The notes under the pieces: model-generated
Database searches by the model: none
What the model saw: only the letters and a program-made list of their open reading frames with translations
What the model was told of the DNA's origin: nothing
DNA from: Ectothiorhodospira shaposhnikovii
GTDB taxonomy: Bacteria; Pseudomonadota; Gammaproteobacteria; Ectothiorhodospirales; Ectothiorhodospiraceae
Reading direction: 5' to 3'
Length of the DNA: 64,000 nt
Assembly: GCF_022227765.1 (NCBI RefSeq)
Contig: NZ_JAJMLZ010000012.1
Coordinates: 1 to 64,000 of the forward strand
Shown here: positions 61,885 through 64,000 of the stretch, one piece after another
Numbering within the stretch: position 1 is the first letter of the stretch
How the letters are laid out: the number at the start of each line of letters is the position of its first letter
Translations under genes and position numbers: made by a program

Positions 61885-62419
61885 TGGCCAACCGGAAAGA
61901 TCCGGCCTGCGGGTATCCCGTGGTGACGACAGCCCCTTCCGCGCCCTCCTCCATGGATGCCGATGCATCGCCTGGCGGCTGTGTCTGCCTGGCGATCAAG
62001 AGACCGACCCGACAGATCCGTTCCGGCAACAGCGTGGGGGCATTGGGTACCGGCCGTCCGTGATAACCGGGCACAAAGTTCCGGACAGGCAGCCGAACCT
62101 GCGTCCAGACACCCGCCGGTGGTTGAAACGCGGCCTGATAGCTGATGCCGTCGAACTGTTCATCCATCCGCAACGACAGCTTGTAGGCCTTGCCGTCGCC
62201 GCACACCTCAAGGACAAGGGCATCGGTTCCAGGCGCAAACCCCGGAAACAGACCACTGCGCACCGAGGCAAAACCGCCCCCCTGTTCCAGGGACATCACC
62301 CCCTCAAACACCGCAAAGCCCGCCGGATCGTAGCGCAGGCAACTGCGTGAAACCCCACCCATCACCCGGTCATCAACGGATTGCCAGGTTTCGACTACGG
62401 TCGGATCCGAAAAATCCAT
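61832..62419 (-). CDS. CIA30-family (complex I intermediate-associated) protein
   Basis: 195 residues. SWQ-type start (TVVETWQSVDDRVMGGVSRS) followed by beta-jelly-roll segments (GVMSLEQGGGFASVRSGLFP, VLEVCGDGKAYKLSLR, FQPPAGVWTQVRLPVRNFVP) and the closing ICRVGLLIARQ. This is the carbohydrate-binding-like NDUFAF1/CIA30 fold, common in bacteria with unknown function. The ATG at 62419 is chosen because the DD.VMGG motif is then at its usual place. Confidence 0.85.
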   Translation of the reverse strand: MDFSDPTVVETWQSVDDRVMGGVSRSCLRYDPAGFAVFEGVMSLEQGGGFASVRSGLFPGFAPGTDALVLEVCGDGKAYKLSLRMDEQFDGISYQAAFQPPAGVWTQVRLPVRNFVPGYHGRPVPNAPTLLPERICRVGLLIARQTQPPGDASASMEEGAEGAVVTTGYPQAGSFRLAIKSMRFHVPAADPAVRF

Positions 62420-62678
62420 GACGTTTTTCTCCCAAGGGTATAAACCCCTATCTCGGGGCAAGAATTCCCATGCCGGTTACTGTGCCCGAGACGAGCACAC
62501 CGCGGTGGCCGAAGCTGTTGTCTGCAATCGGCCGCGATTCGCCGTGGCCCAAACCAGCCACTTGGCCTTTAGTACCGGAATGACCGAAAAGGGTTGGTCT
62601 GCTGTCGCTGGCCACTACTTGGGTTGGAAAACATACCACGAGCATGTGGATGCTCATCCAGACCATCACGACGACCCG

Positions 62679-64000
62679 TTACTGATCCTTGACCTTCAGG
62701 CTTTTCCAAAGCCGGGACAGCGAATACTGAGGTTGTTTCTGATACACACCGTCATTCCGTTCGCGGTGAACCGCCAGCCCCACGTCGGTAATCATTGTGC
62801 CCTTCTGAACACCCCTGACCACCAGGTCGATGGCACCCAGCTCAACCCGGTCACCCACCACCGGATATCCCCCCAACTCATCAGCAAGGAAGTCAGTCAC
62901 TGTCTGATTCACGGGCAGATGCTCCGGCATGGGGACATTGTATGCCTCCAGCAGATCCGACAGCTGGCAATCACCGTTCACCGTGAACTGGCCGAAAAAC
63001 TCCTGGTCATCCAGATTAGGTGCCCGGGTTTGCGAAAAAAGCCGATCCAGCAGGGGTGTGTATTCGGGAAGTGAAAACAGATAGACCTGATCACCGGCAT
63101 GAAGTCGTGTCGACGGCCCAGGGCGCATGGACCGGCCCCGCCGCACGATCAGGGAGGGTCGTGCCCAGCGCGGCAGTGTCTTACCCGATGTGAGCGGGCA
63201 ATCGGGCATGACGCGATACACAAGCAGCTCATGACGGCCATTGCCGGGCAGGCCCAGTTCGATCCTCTCCAGGGGGCCTAGCTGGGAAGGCACGATCAGG
63301 TTCAACCAGCGCGCCACCGGCTTGATGGTCCATCCCTGTACCAGCAGCGAGGTGATCACGATGATGAAGGCGGTGTTCAGGAAGAGTTCTGCGCCCTCGA
63401 CCCCCTTTACCGCCGGCAGAATGCCCAGGAGTATCGAAACAGCCCCACGCAGACCCACCCAGGCATTGAAGGTGATGGTTTGTCGGTCATAGCGAAAGGG
63501 TAGCAGGCACAGCAACACGGCCAACGGTCGCCCCACCAGGATCAGGAAGAGCCCAAGGGCCAGCGCCGGCAACAGCACGGACCCCAGTTCCGACGGGGTG
63601 ACGAACAATCCCAGCACCAGGAACATGATGATCTGAGCCAGCCAGGTCATGCCCTTCTGCTGATGGCGTAGCGATGTGGCCGCCTTCATGCCCAGATTGC
63701 CGGCGACGACCCCCGCGACATAGATCGCCAGAAAACCGCTGCCACCCAGATACCCGGTGATTGCGAACAAACTCACGGCACAGGCAATCGCCAGGATGGG
63801 ATAGAGCGCATCCTCCAGGTGAAGCCGGTTGATGATCTCGACAATGAGATAGCCACCCACGACGCCCATCACCAGGCCCAGACCCATTTGCAGGACAAAG
63901 CCCGACATCAGACTCATGGCTGGATTGCCCGGTGCGTCGGACAGGATTAATTCGATGAACAGGATGGTCAGCAAGATGGCCATCGGGTCATTGGAGCCCG
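62679..64000 (-). CDS. NhaP2-type potassium/proton antiporter, C-terminal part (partial at window edge)
   Basis: At least 440 residues; the gene runs past position 64000. The readable part starts at GSNDPMAILLTILFIELIL, the conserved ion-site loop of CPA1/CPA2 antiporters. It continues through membrane helices, has FNAWVGLRGAVSILLGILPA, and ends in a TrkA-C/RCK-like cytoplasmic region (DQVYLFSLPEYTPLLDRLFS) and a CorC-like domain with YPVVGDRVELGAIDLVVRGV. This domain order is that of NhaP2 (CvrA). It exchanges K+/Na+ for protons across the inner membrane and supports ion homeostasis. Confidence 0.88.
   Translation of the reverse strand, partial: GSNDPMAILLTILFIELILSDAPGNPAMSLMSGFVLQMGLGLVMGVVGGYLIVEIINRLHLEDALYPILAIACAVSLFAITGYLGGSGFLAIYVAGVVAGNLGMKAATSLRHQQKGMTWLAQIIMFLVLGLFVTPSELGSVLLPALALGLFLILVGRPLAVLLCLLPFRYDRQTITFNAWVGLRGAVSILLGILPAVKGVEGAELFLNTAFIIVITSLLVQGWTIKPVARWLNLIVPSQLGPLERIELGLPGNGRHELLVYRVMPDCPLTSGKTLPRWARPSLIVRRGRSMRPGPSTRLHAGDQVYLFSLPEYTPLLDRLFSQTRAPNLDDQEFFGQFTVNGDCQLSDLLEAYNVPMPEHLPVNQTVTDFLADELGGYPVVGDRVELGAIDLVVRGVQKGTMITDVGLAVHRERNDGVYQKQPQYSLSRLWKSLKVKDQ

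Noticed and set aside
62418-63074. 218-codon plus-strand frame
   Set aside because: Mostly antisense to the NhaP2-type gene; no motif and unusual composition.

Overview
The window looks like the chromosome of a Gammaproteobacterium, most likely in the Chromatiales/Ectothiorhodospiraceae sphere. This is inference, from high GC, an MSHA-type pilus locus of gammaproteobacterial order, a PEP-CTERM protein with a sigma-54 promoter, a CrtC-like protein and a proteobacterial gas-vesicle cluster. I saw no rRNA, tRNA or CRISPR. Nearly all genes are packed into operons with 1-20 bp overlaps.

Region 1 (1-15 kb, mostly minus strand) is a rearranged surface-polysaccharide locus. It holds transposase debris (1-480), a truncated GT4 glycosyltransferase, a sulfotransferase, a Wzx-type flippase and the N-terminal stub of an ABC transporter. 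An exact match to the RfaH-recruiting ops element lies 48 bp upstream of that stub. A defence-type island follows: a toxin-antitoxin-SecB-like chaperone triad, an ATPase fragment, an EPS-associated MarR regulator and a Septu-like ATPase/HNH pair. The conserved exopolysaccharide genes come next (wza, wzc, wecA-like, rfaH-like), with a candidate sigma-54 promoter upstream.

Region 2 (15-37 kb) is a cell-surface region. It contains a PEP-CTERM protein behind a near-consensus sigma-54 promoter, a CrtC-like lipocalin, a Wzb-type phosphatase, a second RfaH-like factor and an exported barrel-like protein. A 2525-residue repeat/beta-helix protein is co-transcribed with a proline-rich exported protein. 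Divergent to it is a second wza-wzc pair, followed by a LapB-type type I secretion operon (TolC, ABC, HlyD). I read this as a secreted giant surface protein with its own export and polysaccharide partners.

Region 3 (36.6-45.8 kb) is a compact gas-vesicle cluster: gvpA, gvpN, a small gene, gvpF, gvpG, a TPR-like gene, gvpA/J, gvpK, gvpA/J, gvpH, a CDC48-type ATPase and gvpL/F. It is flanked by two direct copies of a ~160-bp sequence, and a duplicated gene fragment lies beside the first copy. Palindromes and hairpins sit at the gvpA promoter/leader and between gvpA and gvpN.

Region 4 (45.8-56.9 kb, plus strand) is an MSHA-type IV pilus locus (mshI, pilN-like, pilO-like, mshK, mshL, mshE, mshG, then pilins A, D-like, C, O, P and a short Q). 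MshE has an N-terminal c-di-GMP-type MshEN domain and an unusual Walker A motif.

Region 5 (56.9-64 kb) carries a degenerate receiver-domain protein, a PAS hybrid histidine kinase, a methyl-accepting chemotaxis protein, a CIA30-family protein and a partial NhaP2-type antiporter running off the right edge.
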